This document shows positions 10,312-19,673 of a DNA stretch of 64,000 nucleotides, piece by piece. Position numbers and translations under genes: made by a program. Origin of the DNA: Tumebacillus sp. BK434 (GTDB lineage: Bacteria > Bacillota > Bacilli > Tumebacillales > Tumebacillaceae). The stretch spans positions 1 through 64,000 of the forward strand of contig NZ_SLXS01000005.1 of NCBI RefSeq assembly GCF_004340785.1, written 5' to 3'. The notes beneath the pieces are model-generated. The model did not search any database, was not told the DNA's origin, and saw nothing but the letters and a program-made list of their open reading frames with translations. How positions within the stretch are numbered: position 1 is the stretch's first letter; each line of letters starts with the position of its first letter.

Positions 10312-10830
10312 TCAAACGGTTGGCAGATTCAGCTTGAAGAAATCGAACTTGGTGATCAACTGCTGGGCAAGCTGTGATCCTTCGAGCGCCGCTTGCAGCG
10401 CATCATACGGAAGCAAAGCCAGCACGTTGACCAGTACGGCCGCCACGATGACGCCGAGTATAGTGCCGAGCACGAGGCCGGACACGCGATTCATGATCGA
10501 CAGGCCGGGCAGCTTGGCGATCATGTCGAGCACCGTGCCGACCAGTTTGATCAGCAGAAAGATCGCGAGGAACAGCACGATGAACGCGATGCCGCTGTGC
10601 AGTTGCCCCTCGAGATTGAGCCCCGGGATCAGGTGCAGCGGGTTGTCAGTACTCAGCGTCGGCATCGGCACAAATTGCGCGACGACCGGCGCAAACGTAT
10701 CATGCAGGCTGCGCGCGAGGAAAAAGGCGAGAAACACGCCGACCAGCGAGACGATCTGCTTGACCAGACCGTTGCGCCAGCCGTTTATCGCCGCGAGCAG
10801 AATCCCGCATCCAATGATGATGTCGGTCAC
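10312..10830 (-). CDS. CvpA family membrane protein
   Basis: A 172-residue protein of the CvpA/colicin V production family, with four predicted transmembrane helices and the family opening 'GxxNGWRNGLVKQIVSLVG'. In Bacillales this gene commonly follows zapA and precedes mutS2; its cellular role is not settled. The start is GTG, sharing the tetranucleotide GTGA with the stop codon of zapA, which shows translational coupling. The terminator at 10280-10310 closes the operon. Confidence 0.88.
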   Translation of the reverse strand: MTDIIIGCGILLAAINGWRNGLVKQIVSLVGVFLAFFLARSLHDTFAPVVAQFVPMPTLSTDNPLHLIPGLNLEGQLHSGIAFIVLFLAIFLLIKLVGTVLDMIAKLPGLSIMNRVSGLVLGTILGVIVAAVLVNVLALLPYDALQAALEGSQLAQQLITKFDFFKLNLPTV

Positions 10831-11132
10831 TCTTCCCCATCCTCCGCGTGCAAGACGGCCTGCGGTTCGAGCACGCGCAGCAGTTCCTCATACTCTTGGC
10901 GCAGCTTCAAATATTCGTCTGCCACATTGACGGCGGCGAGCACCGCGACCCGGTTGAGGTCGAGGCGCGGGTTGCCTTCGCCGATTTCCTTCATCTTATG
11001 GTCGACGAGCATGGCGACAAGCCGCAGATGTTCAATCGGGGCTTTGCCTTTTATTTGATAGTCTTGGCCGTAAATGACAGCTTTGATCTTGTTCGATTCG
11101 TTGGTCTGAAATCCGTTGGGATTCTTAGGCAA
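10827..11132 (-). CDS. zapA: Cell division protein ZapA
   Basis: A 101-residue ZapA-type protein that bundles FtsZ filaments at the division ring. It has the family core KIKAVIYGQDYQIKG and HLRLVAMLVDHKMKEI, followed by a helix (RVAVLAAVNVADEYLKL) and a coiled-coil tail. I place the start at a TTG (11132), eight bases after AAGGGG; a longer reading to 11162 has no ribosome site. It overlaps cvpA by four bases. Confidence 0.9.
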   Translation of the reverse strand: MPKNPNGFQTNESNKIKAVIYGQDYQIKGKAPIEHLRLVAMLVDHKMKEIGEGNPRLDLNRVAVLAAVNVADEYLKLRQEYEELLRVLEPQAVLHAEDGEE

Positions 11133-11195
11133 GGGAATCGCCCCTTTCTGTACTCCCCACACTCTTCGCCTTCCATGTCAAAAATTCCTTCTCAC

Positions 11196-13622
11196 TTAGG
11201 CACGAAGTTCCGCGTGATGCGTTTCCTTGAGCGCCTGCAGCACATTTTCATGCGCAGCCGTCACTTCTTCATCGGTCAGCGTGCGCTCTGCGGAGCGGTA
11301 GACCAGCGCATACGCGATCGATTTCTTGCCCTCCGGCACCTGAGCGCCTTGGTAGAAATCGAAGATGCGCGCGCTGACCAGCAGTTCGCCGCCGTTCGCG
11401 TAGATCGTGTCGAGCAGCGCTCCGGCCGGAACGTCTACGTCGACCAGCACGGCGATGTCGCGTTCCATGCTCGGGAACTTCGGCAGGGACGCGGTGACGG
11501 TGGTCGCACCGTGTTTCGCTGCCAGCAGGCGCTCGACGTCCAGTTCGAAGTAGTAGGTCGGCGCCAGTTCGGCCGCCTCCTCCGCTTCCGGGTGCAAGCC
11601 GCCGACGAAGCCGAGCGTCATCTCGCCTTGGAAAATGCGGGCGGTGCGGCCCGGATGCATCCCCGGCAGCTCGGTGCGCTCATAGCTGACACCGGAGATG
11701 CCAAGGCCGGTCAGCACGTTTTCAACGATGCCTTTGGCGGTGAAGAAATCGACCGGACGGGCCTTTTCCCCGATGCCGACCGGCGAGAAATTGCCGGTGA
11801 CCAAACCTGCCAGGCGGAAGTGTTCGTGAGGCAGTTCGGAATCGATCTCATGCGGGGTGAACACTTTGCCGATCTCGAAGATCGCGAGGTCGTTTTCGCG
11901 GCGGTTGCGGTTGTACTGCACCACTTCGACCAAGGACGGCAACATGTGCGTGCGCAGCGCGTTGCGCTCTTCGGACAGCGGATGCATCAGCTCCAGCTGC
12001 TTCTCGAAGCCCGCTGTGGCAAGGCCCAGCTTCTCGAAATTGCCGATGTGGATCAGCGAGTAGGTCACCACTTCGGTCAGCCCCATGTGGATCAGCAGTT
12101 CGCGCGCGGAACGACGCAGCTTTTGCACCGGCGAGAGCTGCCCTTGCACGAGCGCCCCTTCCGGCAAGGTGACCGGGATCTTGTCATAGCCGTAGACGCG
12201 GGCGATCTCTTCGATCAGGTCTGCTTCGCGCAGCATATCCGGACGGCGGGTCGGCGGGGTGACATGGTGGGCGCCGTCCACTTTGAACCCGGACACTTCG
12301 AAGCCGAGGCGGCGCAGGATCGCGATCATTTCGCCTTCTTCGATCGCCGTGCCGAGCAGTTGGTTCACGCGCTCCGCACGCAGCGGCAGAACGTGCGGCT
12401 CGGCCGCTCCTGTCACCACTTCAATCGGTTGGCCGACGATCTCACCGCCGGCGAGCTCGACGATCAGCTCGGCTGCGCGGAGCAGGGCAGCTGTGACCAT
12501 GCCTTGGTCGATCATGCCTTTTTCGAAACGCTTTTGCGCTTCGGAGTTCAGGCCGAGCGCTTTGCCCGTCTTGCGGGTGGTCGCCGGGTCGAAATAGGCC
12601 GATTCGAGGACGATCGCCGTGGTCGCAGCGTCGACTTCGGAGTTCTCGCCGCCCATCACGCCGGCCAGACCGATCGCTTTTTGCGGGTCGGCGATGACGA
12701 GCATGCCATGGTCGAGCGTGCGCTCGTTGCCGTCGAGGGTGACCAGCTTTTCGCCATCATACGCTTGGCGGACGATGATCGTGCTCTCCGCCACTTTGTT
12801 CAGGTCGAACGCATGCAAAGGCTGGCCCATCTCGAACATCACAAAGTTGGTGACGTCGACGACGTTGTTAATCGGGCGAACGCCGACGGAGAGCAGTTTC
12901 GCCTGCAGCCAGAGCGGCGATTCGCCGATCGTCACGCCTTGGATCACTTGAGCCGCGTATTTGGTGCAGTTCTCCGATTCGATTTTCACAGTCGCCGGGG
13001 ACGCGCTGTTACCGTGCGGCTTGAACGTTTCGTTCAGCTTCACTTCGCGGCCGAGCAGCGCAGCCACTTCGTAGGCGACGCCGCGGTAGTTGAGCAGGTC
13101 GGAACGGTTCGGCGTCAGTTCCAGTTCGAGCACCGTGTCGTTCATGTACAGGTATTCGGTGATGTCCGTCCCGATCGGTGCGTCGGACGGGAGAATGTAC
13201 AAGCCTTCGGTCTGCTCTTTCGGCAGCAGCTTGATGTCCAGGCCGATCTCTTTGGCCGAGCAGAGCATGCCTTGCGATTCGACGCCGCGCAGCTTGGCTC
13301 TTTTGATTTTGAAGTCGCCCGGCAGTACGGAGCCGATCACCGCGACCGGAACTTTCTGGCCCGGCGCCACGTTCGGTGCGCCGCAGACGATCTGCAGGTG
13401 CTCGCCGGTGCCGGCATCGATCGTGCAGACGCGGAGCTTGTCGGCGTTTTCATGCTGGCGAGTCTCGAGGACGTGGCCGATGACCACACCGGTGACGCCG
13501 AGGTTGAGCGGGGTAAATTCTTCGACCGGTACGCCGGCGTCGGTGAGCAGGGCGCCGATCTGTTCAGGGGTGAGATCCCCGATTTCTACATATTCACGAA
13601 GCCATTGATAGCTGATTTTCAT
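11196..13622 (-). CDS. pheT: Phenylalanyl-tRNA synthetase beta subunit
   Basis: An 808-residue beta subunit of the (alpha-beta)2 synthetase. It has an N-terminal tRNA-binding EMAP/OB domain (about 40-150), the B3/B4 editing domain and B5 domain in the middle, the catalytic-like module, and the C-terminal FDX-ACB anticodon-binding domain (last ~90 residues, FPSMERDIAVLVD). AGGAGGG precedes the ATG. It follows pheS by 15 bp and shares its T-box leader. Confidence 0.97.
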   Translation of the reverse strand: MKISYQWLREYVEIGDLTPEQIGALLTDAGVPVEEFTPLNLGVTGVVIGHVLETRQHENADKLRVCTIDAGTGEHLQIVCGAPNVAPGQKVPVAVIGSVLPGDFKIKRAKLRGVESQGMLCSAKEIGLDIKLLPKEQTEGLYILPSDAPIGTDITEYLYMNDTVLELELTPNRSDLLNYRGVAYEVAALLGREVKLNETFKPHGNSASPATVKIESENCTKYAAQVIQGVTIGESPLWLQAKLLSVGVRPINNVVDVTNFVMFEMGQPLHAFDLNKVAESTIIVRQAYDGEKLVTLDGNERTLDHGMLVIADPQKAIGLAGVMGGENSEVDAATTAIVLESAYFDPATTRKTGKALGLNSEAQKRFEKGMIDQGMVTAALLRAAELIVELAGGEIVGQPIEVVTGAAEPHVLPLRAERVNQLLGTAIEEGEMIAILRRLGFEVSGFKVDGAHHVTPPTRRPDMLREADLIEEIARVYGYDKIPVTLPEGALVQGQLSPVQKLRRSARELLIHMGLTEVVTYSLIHIGNFEKLGLATAGFEKQLELMHPLSEERNALRTHMLPSLVEVVQYNRNRRENDLAIFEIGKVFTPHEIDSELPHEHFRLAGLVTGNFSPVGIGEKARPVDFFTAKGIVENVLTGLGISGVSYERTELPGMHPGRTARIFQGEMTLGFVGGLHPEAEEAAELAPTYYFELDVERLLAAKHGATTVTASLPKFPSMERDIAVLVDVDVPAGALLDTIYANGGELLVSARIFDFYQGAQVPEGKKSIAYALVYRSAERTLTDEEVTAAHENVLQALKETHHAELRA

Positions 13623-13637
13623 TGTTTTTCCCTCCTG

Positions 13638-14702
13638 CTACACGCGAGACTTGAACTGCGACATCAGGCGCACATCGTTGGTATAGAAATGGCGGATGTC
13701 TTCGATGCCGTAGCGGCGCATCGCCATCCGCTCGACGCCCATGCCGAATGCGAACCCGGTGAACTCTTCCGGATCGTAGCCGGCCATCTCCAAAACGTTC
13801 GGGTGCACCATGCCGGCGCCGAGGATCTCGATCCAGCCGGTCTGCTTGCAGATGCGGCAGCCTTCGCCTCCGCACGTGTAGCAGGTGACGTCGACTTCGG
13901 TGGACGGCTCGGTGAACGGGAAGTAGGACGGACGCATGCGGATCGACACGTCTTGACCGAACATCTGCTGTGTGAACAAGGTCAGAATGCCTTTCAGGTC
14001 GCTCATGCGGATGTTGCGGTCAACGACCAGCCCTTCGATCTGCATGAAGACGTGAGAGTGGGTCGCGTCGTCGTCATCGCGGCGGTACACGCGACCCGGC
14101 GCGATGATGCGCACCGGCTGCGGCGAAGTCTCGCCGCGCTGTTTGGCCGCTTCCACATTGGCGCGCAGCACGCGGCCCTGCACCGGGGAGGTCTGCGTGC
14201 GCAGCAGCATGTCTTCCGAGATATAGAAGGTGTCCTGCATGTCGCGGGCCGGGTGGTTCTTCGGCACGTTCAAAGCGCCGAAGTTGTTGTAGTCGGTCTC
14301 TACTTCCGGGCCTTCTGCGATCTGGAAGCCGAGGCCGAGGAAGATCTCTTCCGCCTCGCGGATCAGGCGGTTCAACGGATGTTCGCTGCCAAGCGGAACA
14401 TTGCGTCCGGGCAGGGTGACGTCGATCGTCTCTTCGCGCAGACGTTTCTCGCGCTCTTGGCGGCGCAAGTCTGACTCGCGCGCTTCCAGAGCTTGCTCCA
14501 GCGCTTCACGCACTTCGTTGACCAGAGCGCCGATTACCGGACGCTCTTCGGCGCTAAGGTCTTTCATGCCGCGCAAAGCGGCGGTCAGTTCACCTTTCTT
14601 GCCGAGGTAGGTCGCTTTCCAGTCACCGAGCTGTTGCAGCGATGTCTGCTCTTGCAGCTTCTCCAGCGCTTGTTCTTTCAGTACAGCAAGCTGTTCTTTC
14701 AT
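13638..14702 (-). CDS. pheS: Phenylalanyl-tRNA synthetase alpha subunit
   Basis: A 354-residue catalytic subunit. The N-terminal ~85 residues form the coiled-coil arm. The class II core has motif 2 ([19 protein letters not shown]) and motif 3 ([18 protein letters not shown]). The Cys-rich element [16 protein letters not shown] is typical of Gram-positive PheS. The ATG at 14702 follows GGAGGG by eight bases; the longer frame reaching into the leader is not supported. Confidence 0.97.
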   Translation of the reverse strand: MKEQLAVLKEQALEKLQEQTSLQQLGDWKATYLGKKGELTAALRGMKDLSAEERPVIGALVNEVREALEQALEARESDLRRQEREKRLREETIDVTLPGRNVPLGSEHPLNRLIREAEEIFLGLGFQIAEGPEVETDYNNFGALNVPKNHPARDMQDTFYISEDMLLRTQTSPVQGRVLRANVEAAKQRGETSPQPVRIIAPGRVYRRDDDDATHSHVFMQIEGLVVDRNIRMSDLKGILTLFTQQMFGQDVSIRMRPSYFPFTEPSTEVDVTCYTCGGEGCRICKQTGWIEILGAGMVHPNVLEMAGYDPEEFTGFAFGMGVERMAMRRYGIEDIRHFYTNDVRLMSQFKSRV

Positions 14703-14729
14703 TCGTGTTCCCTCCTGCTTCATGTATCC

Positions 14730-15019
14730 AAAATAAAAAAGACCTTCATCCCAGGCAAGGGACGAAAGTCTTCGCGGTACCACCCTAATTGAGCATGGGC
14801 AAAAACACCCACGGCTCCACTTCGTTTCCAGGTAACGGCAGTCTGCTGCCGGCTTGCCCTACACAGGTTGCAAGAACCGTTCAGGCAAGCAGCTCGGGAG
14901 TGAACTTCGGCGGTCGTCATCGCGTAAGGATGCTTGCAGTCTGTGGCATCCTCTCCCTGTACGCTTCCGAGCGCTTACTCTCTCCGTCCATGCTGTTGGT
15001 TGTTCGATTGTGCTATTGA
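14730..15019 (-). ncRNA. T-box leader of pheST
   Basis: The minus strand contains the T-box core AGGGTGGTACCGCGAAG (complement near 14774-14790). A GAC-rich terminator hairpin ending in T6 (around 14732-14762) follows, directly before pheS. By position it should respond to uncharged tRNA-Phe. Confidence 0.92.
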
Positions 15020-15025
15020 TTACTT

Positions 15026-15054
15026 AGTATAGTACAGGGCAAAAAGCTTTGCAA
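15026..15054 (-). promoter_or_regulatory. Promoter of the pheST T-box transcript
   Basis: Minus strand TTGCAA (complement of 15049-15054), 17-base spacer, TATACT (complement of 15026-15031). Confidence 0.75.
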
Positions 15055-15081
15055 CTGCAAACGTGCAAAATGAGGCCGTCC

Positions 15082-15462
15082 CTAACGGTCGGGTCCGGGT
15101 TCGCCGACCGGTTCGTTCGATTTGCGGACGAACTGAAAGTGGTAAAAAATCTCGATCCCGGCGACGAGCAGGCCGACAAACCAGGCAAACGTCCAGGAGA
15201 CGTTCATGCCGGGCAGAAAATAGTTCCCGGCAAAAACGACGAGGGCGGCCAGCACGAGGTCGACGGCGACGGCGACGATCTGGTTCACCGCCCGCGGGAT
15301 GATCAGGTCGGCCGCATAACCGAGCACGGCGATGATCAGACCGAGCATCACGGCATGGAACAGGTTGGCCTGCCCCCAGAGCGGGAAGAACAGCGCAATA
15401 AAATACACAGCTGCGATCATTGAGCCCAGTTTCACCACAAACGCAAGCAGATGTCGGTTCAC
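15082..15462 (-). CDS. DUF2512 family membrane protein
   Basis: A 126-residue protein with four hydrophobic helices spaced as in the DUF2512 family (YndM-like), found mainly in endospore formers and of unknown function. The GTG at 15462 is chosen because ATGGAGG lies about eight bases before it; the frame extends further upstream but without a ribosome site and with non-membrane sequence. The charged tail (KSNEPVGEPGPDR) is cytoplasmic by the positive-inside rule. No clear terminator was seen. Confidence 0.8.
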   Translation of the reverse strand: MNRHLLAFVVKLGSMIAAVYFIALFFPLWGQANLFHAVMLGLIIAVLGYAADLIIPRAVNQIVAVAVDLVLAALVVFAGNYFLPGMNVSWTFAWFVGLLVAGIEIFYHFQFVRKSNEPVGEPGPDR

Positions 15463-15598
15463 TGCAAACACCTCCATAGAGGAAGTCTGCCCCGCCAGCA
15501 GGTGAACCATGCAAGTTCCTGCCATGCACAAGTTTCCGCCTGTGCCAGACCCTCCCTCAACAACAAAAGGCACCGCTCGCAGTGCCTCTCGCTTTCGC

Positions 15599-16402
15599 TT
15601 AGTGCGAACGTTGGCGCAGCGCTTCGTAGAGCATGACCGACGAGGCGATCGCCGCGTTGAGCGATTCGGCCTGTCCGGGCATCGGCAAGGTGATGTTGTG
15701 GTCGACCAGCGCGGTCACAGCGGCGCTCAGGCCGTGCGCTTCCGAACCGATTACCAGTGCGGTGCCTTGCGTGAAATCGTGCTGGTACACCGTCTTCTTT
15801 GCATCGACCGCCGTGCCGACGACGGCGACGCCTTGGCGCTGCATCGCGGGCAGGAACAGCTCCAGATCAACTTCGAAAATCGGCAGGTGGTACATCGACC
15901 CCATGGTCGAGCGCACCACTTTCGGATTGTAGAGATCGACACACGTTTTGCCGAGGAACACGCCGGTCGCGCCGACCGCATCGGCGGTGCGGATCATCGT
16001 CCCGAGGTTGCCCGGGTCCTGGATCCCGTCCAGCACCAGATACAGCGGGTTGTTCTTGTTCGCCAAATAGCCTTCCGCGTCGCCCGCCGTCTGCTTGATC
16101 ACGGCGATCACGCCCTGCGGCGTCTTGGTGTCGGAAATGTGCTCCATCACCGACTCCGTCACTTCATACACCGCGGTGCCGAGCGAGGCGAGGCCGTTGA
16201 TGATCTTGTCATAGCGCCCGGACTGCAGGTCACCGCTGAGCAGCACCGCTTCGATCGGTGCCCCGGATGCCACCGCATCTTCGACCAGACGCGTGCCTTC
16301 CGCTATGTACAGCCCTTGCTGATTGCGATATTTCTTCTGCTTGAGCGCAGCCCAGTCTTTGACCCGGCCGTTCTTGACCGACGTAATCTGTTCAAAATTC
16401 AT
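15599..16402 (-). CDS. TrmH/SpoU family RNA 2'-O-methyltransferase (YsgA-like)
   Basis: A 267-residue SPOUT methyltransferase. The N-terminal ~100 residues are the L30e-like substrate-binding domain (YIAEGTRLVEDAV). The knotted catalytic domain carries the three SpoU motifs: DPGNLGTMIRTADA (motif 1), LVIGSEAHGL (motif 2) and LPMPGQAESLNAAIASSV (motif 3). In Bacillales this gene usually lies near pheST and acts on rRNA or tRNA; the exact nucleotide is unknown here. It follows the Ktr gene by 17 bp, probably in one transcript. Confidence 0.9.
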   Translation of the reverse strand: MNFEQITSVKNGRVKDWAALKQKKYRNQQGLYIAEGTRLVEDAVASGAPIEAVLLSGDLQSGRYDKIINGLASLGTAVYEVTESVMEHISDTKTPQGVIAVIKQTAGDAEGYLANKNNPLYLVLDGIQDPGNLGTMIRTADAVGATGVFLGKTCVDLYNPKVVRSTMGSMYHLPIFEVDLELFLPAMQRQGVAVVGTAVDAKKTVYQHDFTQGTALVIGSEAHGLSAAVTALVDHNITLPMPGQAESLNAAIASSVMLYEALRQRSH

Positions 16403-16419
16403 CAGAGTCTGTTCACCCT

Positions 16420-17073
16420 TTATCTGTTTTCGTCAAGCTCATCTAAATCTTCATTCTTCCCAACCACCACCAGAACATCCCCTTGATGCAGAAGGTCGGT
16501 CGCGATCGGCGAGATGTTGATGTCCTTGCCGTGCTTGATCGCCATGACGTTGACCCCGTAACGGCGGCGCAGGTCGAGCTGTTCCAGCGACTTGCCGATA
16601 AATTTGCTCGGCGCCTGCAACTCGTAGATCGAATAGTCGGGAGCCAGCTCAATATAATCCAGGATGTTCGGCGAGACCAGGTTGTGCGCCACCCGGTAGC
16701 CCATGTCGCGCTCCGGATAGACCACTTTGTCCGCCCCGATCTTCTCCAGCACCTTGCCGTGCAGTTCATCCTGCGCTTTGACGACGATATACTGCACGCC
16801 GAGCTCTTTGAGAATCAGCGTCGTCAAAATGCTGTTCTTCACGTCGTTGCCGATCGCGACGATGACGACGTCAAAATTGCGGATGCCGATCGACTTCAGC
16901 GCGTTTTCATCGGTCGAATCGGCCGTCACCGCATGCGTGACCAAGTCGGCGATATCCTGAATGATGTCATCATCCGAATCGATGCCCAGCACATCGTAGC
17001 CCATCTCGTACAGCGTGCGCGCCACAGAAGTGCCGAAGCGTCCAAGGCCGACCACCGCGAATTGTTTTGCCAT
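16420..17073 (-). CDS. ktrA: Ktr potassium uptake regulatory protein (RCK domain)
   Basis: A 217-residue cytosolic gating subunit for a Ktr-type K+ channel/transporter. The N-terminal Rossmann RCK_N domain starts with GLGRFGTSVARTL, and the second-strand acid (GIDSDDD) suggests NAD(H)/ATP binding. The C-terminal RCK_C (TrkA_C) domain covers the last ~80 residues and binds c-di-AMP in Firmicute homologues. No membrane subunit (ktrB) lies nearby, as is common for ktrC-type genes, so this could equally be KtrC. AAAGGGGG precedes the ATG. Confidence 0.9.
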   Translation of the reverse strand: MAKQFAVVGLGRFGTSVARTLYEMGYDVLGIDSDDDIIQDIADLVTHAVTADSTDENALKSIGIRNFDVVIVAIGNDVKNSILTTLILKELGVQYIVVKAQDELHGKVLEKIGADKVVYPERDMGYRVAHNLVSPNILDYIELAPDYSIYELQAPSKFIGKSLEQLDLRRRYGVNVMAIKHGKDINISPIATDLLHQGDVLVVVGKNEDLDELDENR

Positions 17074-17154
17074 TGTAGTTTTCCCCCTTTGCCGATGCTT
17101 GATCGGTCACGTTCGGTAAGCAGCTTTTGTTCCTAGCATACCCCAATCATACGA

Positions 17155-17182
17155 AAAAAGGCCTGCCGAAGCAGGCCTTTCC
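17155..17182 (-). terminator. Terminator of the infC-rpmI-rplT operon
   Basis: The minus strand forms AAGGCCTGCTTCGGCAGGCC followed by six T just after rplT. Confidence 0.9.
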
Positions 17183-17190
17183 AGCGCAAG

Positions 17191-17550
17191 TTACGCGTTT
17201 ACTTTCGATTTTGCCAGGTTTGCCAGTTCTGCAAACGCTGCTGCATCGTTAACAGCGAGGTCAGCCAGCATCTTGCGGTTGACTTCTACGCCTGCTACTT
17301 TCAAGCCGTGAACCAGCTTGGAGTAGGACAGACCGTTGATGCGAGCTGCTGCGTTGATACGAGCGATCCACAGTTTGCGGAAGTCGCGTTTCTTCTGGCG
17401 GCGGTCACGGTATGCGTACAGCAGGGACTTCATGACCTGTGCATTTGCAGTTTTAAACAGACGATGCTTGGAACCGCGGAAACCGCGTGCAAGCTTCAGG
17501 ATTTTCTTATGGCGACGGCGGGTAACAGTACCACCTTTAACTCTCGGCAT
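17191..17550 (-). CDS. rplT: 50S ribosomal protein L20
   Basis: A 119-residue L20 with the canonical basic start ([21 protein letters not shown]) and the globular C-terminal half. It is required early in 50S assembly. It is the last gene of the infC operon and the presumed repressor acting on the leader upstream. Confidence 0.98.
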   Translation of the reverse strand: MPRVKGGTVTRRRHKKILKLARGFRGSKHRLFKTANAQVMKSLLYAYRDRRQKKRDFRKLWIARINAAARINGLSYSKLVHGLKVAGVEVNRKMLADLAVNDAAAFAELANLAKSKVNA

Positions 17551-17594
17551 TCTAAGTAACCTCCTATGCTGTGTTCAAACAGAAAATAATAGTC

Positions 17595-17792
17595 TTACAG
17601 GTAGGTGAGCATTTGCTCGATACGCTTTTGGTCGGACTTGTGTACAGTACCGCGCTTGCGCAGTTTGCGCTTCACTTTTTGCTCTTTGTTGGAGAACATA
17701 TGGGAAGTGTATGCATGGCTGCGGGAGAGCTTGCCGGAACCGGTACGCTTGAAACGCTTCGCCGCGCCGCGATGAGTTTTCATTTTGGACAT
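17595..17792 (-). CDS. rpmI: 50S ribosomal protein L35
   Basis: A 65-residue L35 ([19 protein letters not shown]). The ATG at 17792 follows GGAGG by eight bases. It lies between infC and rplT in the conserved order. Confidence 0.97.
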   Translation of the reverse strand: MSKMKTHRGAAKRFKRTGSGKLSRSHAYTSHMFSNKEQKVKRKLRKRGTVHKSDQKRIEQMLTYL

Positions 17793-17815
17793 GGTGCGAA
17801 CCTCCAATTGCTAGT

Positions 17816-18337
<522 letters not shown>

Positions 18338-18384
18338 AACCTGTCACCTCCAGAGTTAATGGCCCAACCTGTGTTGAAGAAAAA

Positions 18385-18548
18385 AGAAATGCGGGATGTA
18401 TTCGGAGAATACATCCCGCATGGTTACAGACGAAATTAAAATCCGCGCTGAAACGTTCGCATGACCCGGTCACAATCCTTCGAGGACGCTCTTCGGGTGA
18501 GAAGCGGGAAGCTTCTTCTTTCTTCACGTAGTATGCCATTAAACTTCT
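18385..18548 (-). promoter_or_regulatory. Leader of infC-rpmI-rplT (L20-type attenuator)
   Basis: A ~160-nt untranslated leader ends in a strong hairpin on the minus strand (ATGCGGGATGTATTC and its inverted copy, 18389-18421) followed by TTTCTTTTTTC. In Bacillales L20 binds this leader and promotes termination. The assignment rests on position and terminator; I did not verify the 23S-like L20 site. Confidence 0.75.
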
Positions 18549-18554
18549 TTATGT

Positions 18555-18583
18555 AGATTACCCGAAACGAGATTGCCTGTCAA
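18555..18583 (-). promoter_or_regulatory. Promoter of the infC operon
   Basis: Minus strand TTGACA (complement of 18578-18583), 17-base spacer, TAATCT (complement of 18555-18560). Confidence 0.8.
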
Positions 18584-18590
18584 CCATTTT

Positions 18591-19478
18591 TTATTGATCG
18601 GTCGCTTTTTGTGCGGGCAGGTCGGCCCACTGGTGCACCGTATGGCAGAGCGGACAGCCCCGGCAGACTACCGTCTTGTCGGCGAAGATCTTCGTCACCG
18701 TCTCCGCCAGCGGCGGCAGGCTCTCCCCGCCGGCATGGATGTGCAGCTTCTCCGGGGCGAGGCTGATCAAGGTGCTCATCAACATGTCCTCCACCACCGG
18801 GTCGGCGATGTCGCCCGGCTCGATCGGCTTGCCTTCCGCGTTGTACAACCGGGTCGTGTTCTCGTCTAAGCATACCATATGCAGCAGCGGCAGTCGCGGC
18901 TCCTGCACATCCAAAAAATAGCGCAGGATCTTCACGAACTCCTGATACTCAAGATCCATCAGATATTCGTCGATCGACTGCAGAGCCACGCGGTGCAAAT
19001 CTTCCTGCAGCGACCGCATCCGGAAGCGCAAAAGCCCTTCGATCAGCAGTTCATGGCCCAAGAGCAGCTGCTCTTGCACCGACAAAGCGATGTGCTGGGC
19101 GCGCAGCGGCTTGCCGTCTTGGCCGAGCAGTCCGGCCAGCATCTTGACCGCAGAGTCGGCGAGGTATTCCACTTCATCCGCCCCGTAATAATAAAAGTCG
19201 CTTGCCACGATCTTTTGCAGTTCATACCGCTCCCACACGTCTGTGACAAACTCTGCGATCCCTGCGGAGATGACTGCCATTGCGATCTCTGTGCAGTTGT
19301 CTTCAATGCCTTCGCTCGTCCCGCTCACTCTGTATGTATAAAAGGTGTACTTCCCGCGCGAACATCGCTCGCCGATCAGCCGGATGCCGTGCTCTTGCCA
19401 CAGCTGCTCCCGGGCCTGCTCTAAAATGGCGCACAGCTCTTCGGCGTGTTTTTCCGCCCCAACGGTCAGTTTCTTCAA
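18591..19478 (-). CDS. ytxC: Sporulation protein YtxC
   Basis: A 295-residue YtxC-like protein of spore formers, mostly alpha-helical with no membrane segment. The C-terminal region has CRGCPLCHT (two Cys pairs with His), which could bind metal and is not emphasised in short family descriptions. Start: TTG at 19478, nine bases after GGAGGG; an ATG within that spacer is out of frame. In Bacillus the gene lies near thrS and infC, as here. Role in sporulation is by family name only. Confidence 0.8.
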   Translation of the reverse strand: MKKLTVGAEKHAEELCAILEQAREQLWQEHGIRLIGERCSRGKYTFYTYRVSGTSEGIEDNCTEIAMAVISAGIAEFVTDVWERYELQKIVASDFYYYGADEVEYLADSAVKMLAGLLGQDGKPLRAQHIALSVQEQLLLGHELLIEGLLRFRMRSLQEDLHRVALQSIDEYLMDLEYQEFVKILRYFLDVQEPRLPLLHMVCLDENTTRLYNAEGKPIEPGDIADPVVEDMLMSTLISLAPEKLHIHAGGESLPPLAETVTKIFADKTVVCRGCPLCHTVHQWADLPAQKATDQ

Positions 19479-19673
19479 CCCGCATCTCCCTCCTTCCAGA
19501 TCGATCCAGTCTGTCCAATGTGTTATGGATAAGTGTATGCAAGCACAGAGGCTCCTATACAACTTTTAGGTGGAGATGATGCCAAGATGTGTGCGGAGAG
19601 CGGACAGCCCCGGCATGGGACACTAAGCCCAGCACATGCTGTGACATCTGGAAAAGGGAGGTCCTACACGCTG

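Noticed and set aside
10848-14474. A 1208-codon open frame antisense to pheT and pheS
   Set aside because: It is a shadow of GC-rich codons of the real genes; it has no ribosome site, and its Arg/His/Gln-heavy product matches no protein pattern. The same applies to long antisense frames over 29567-31366, 56977-58779 and 60827-63277.
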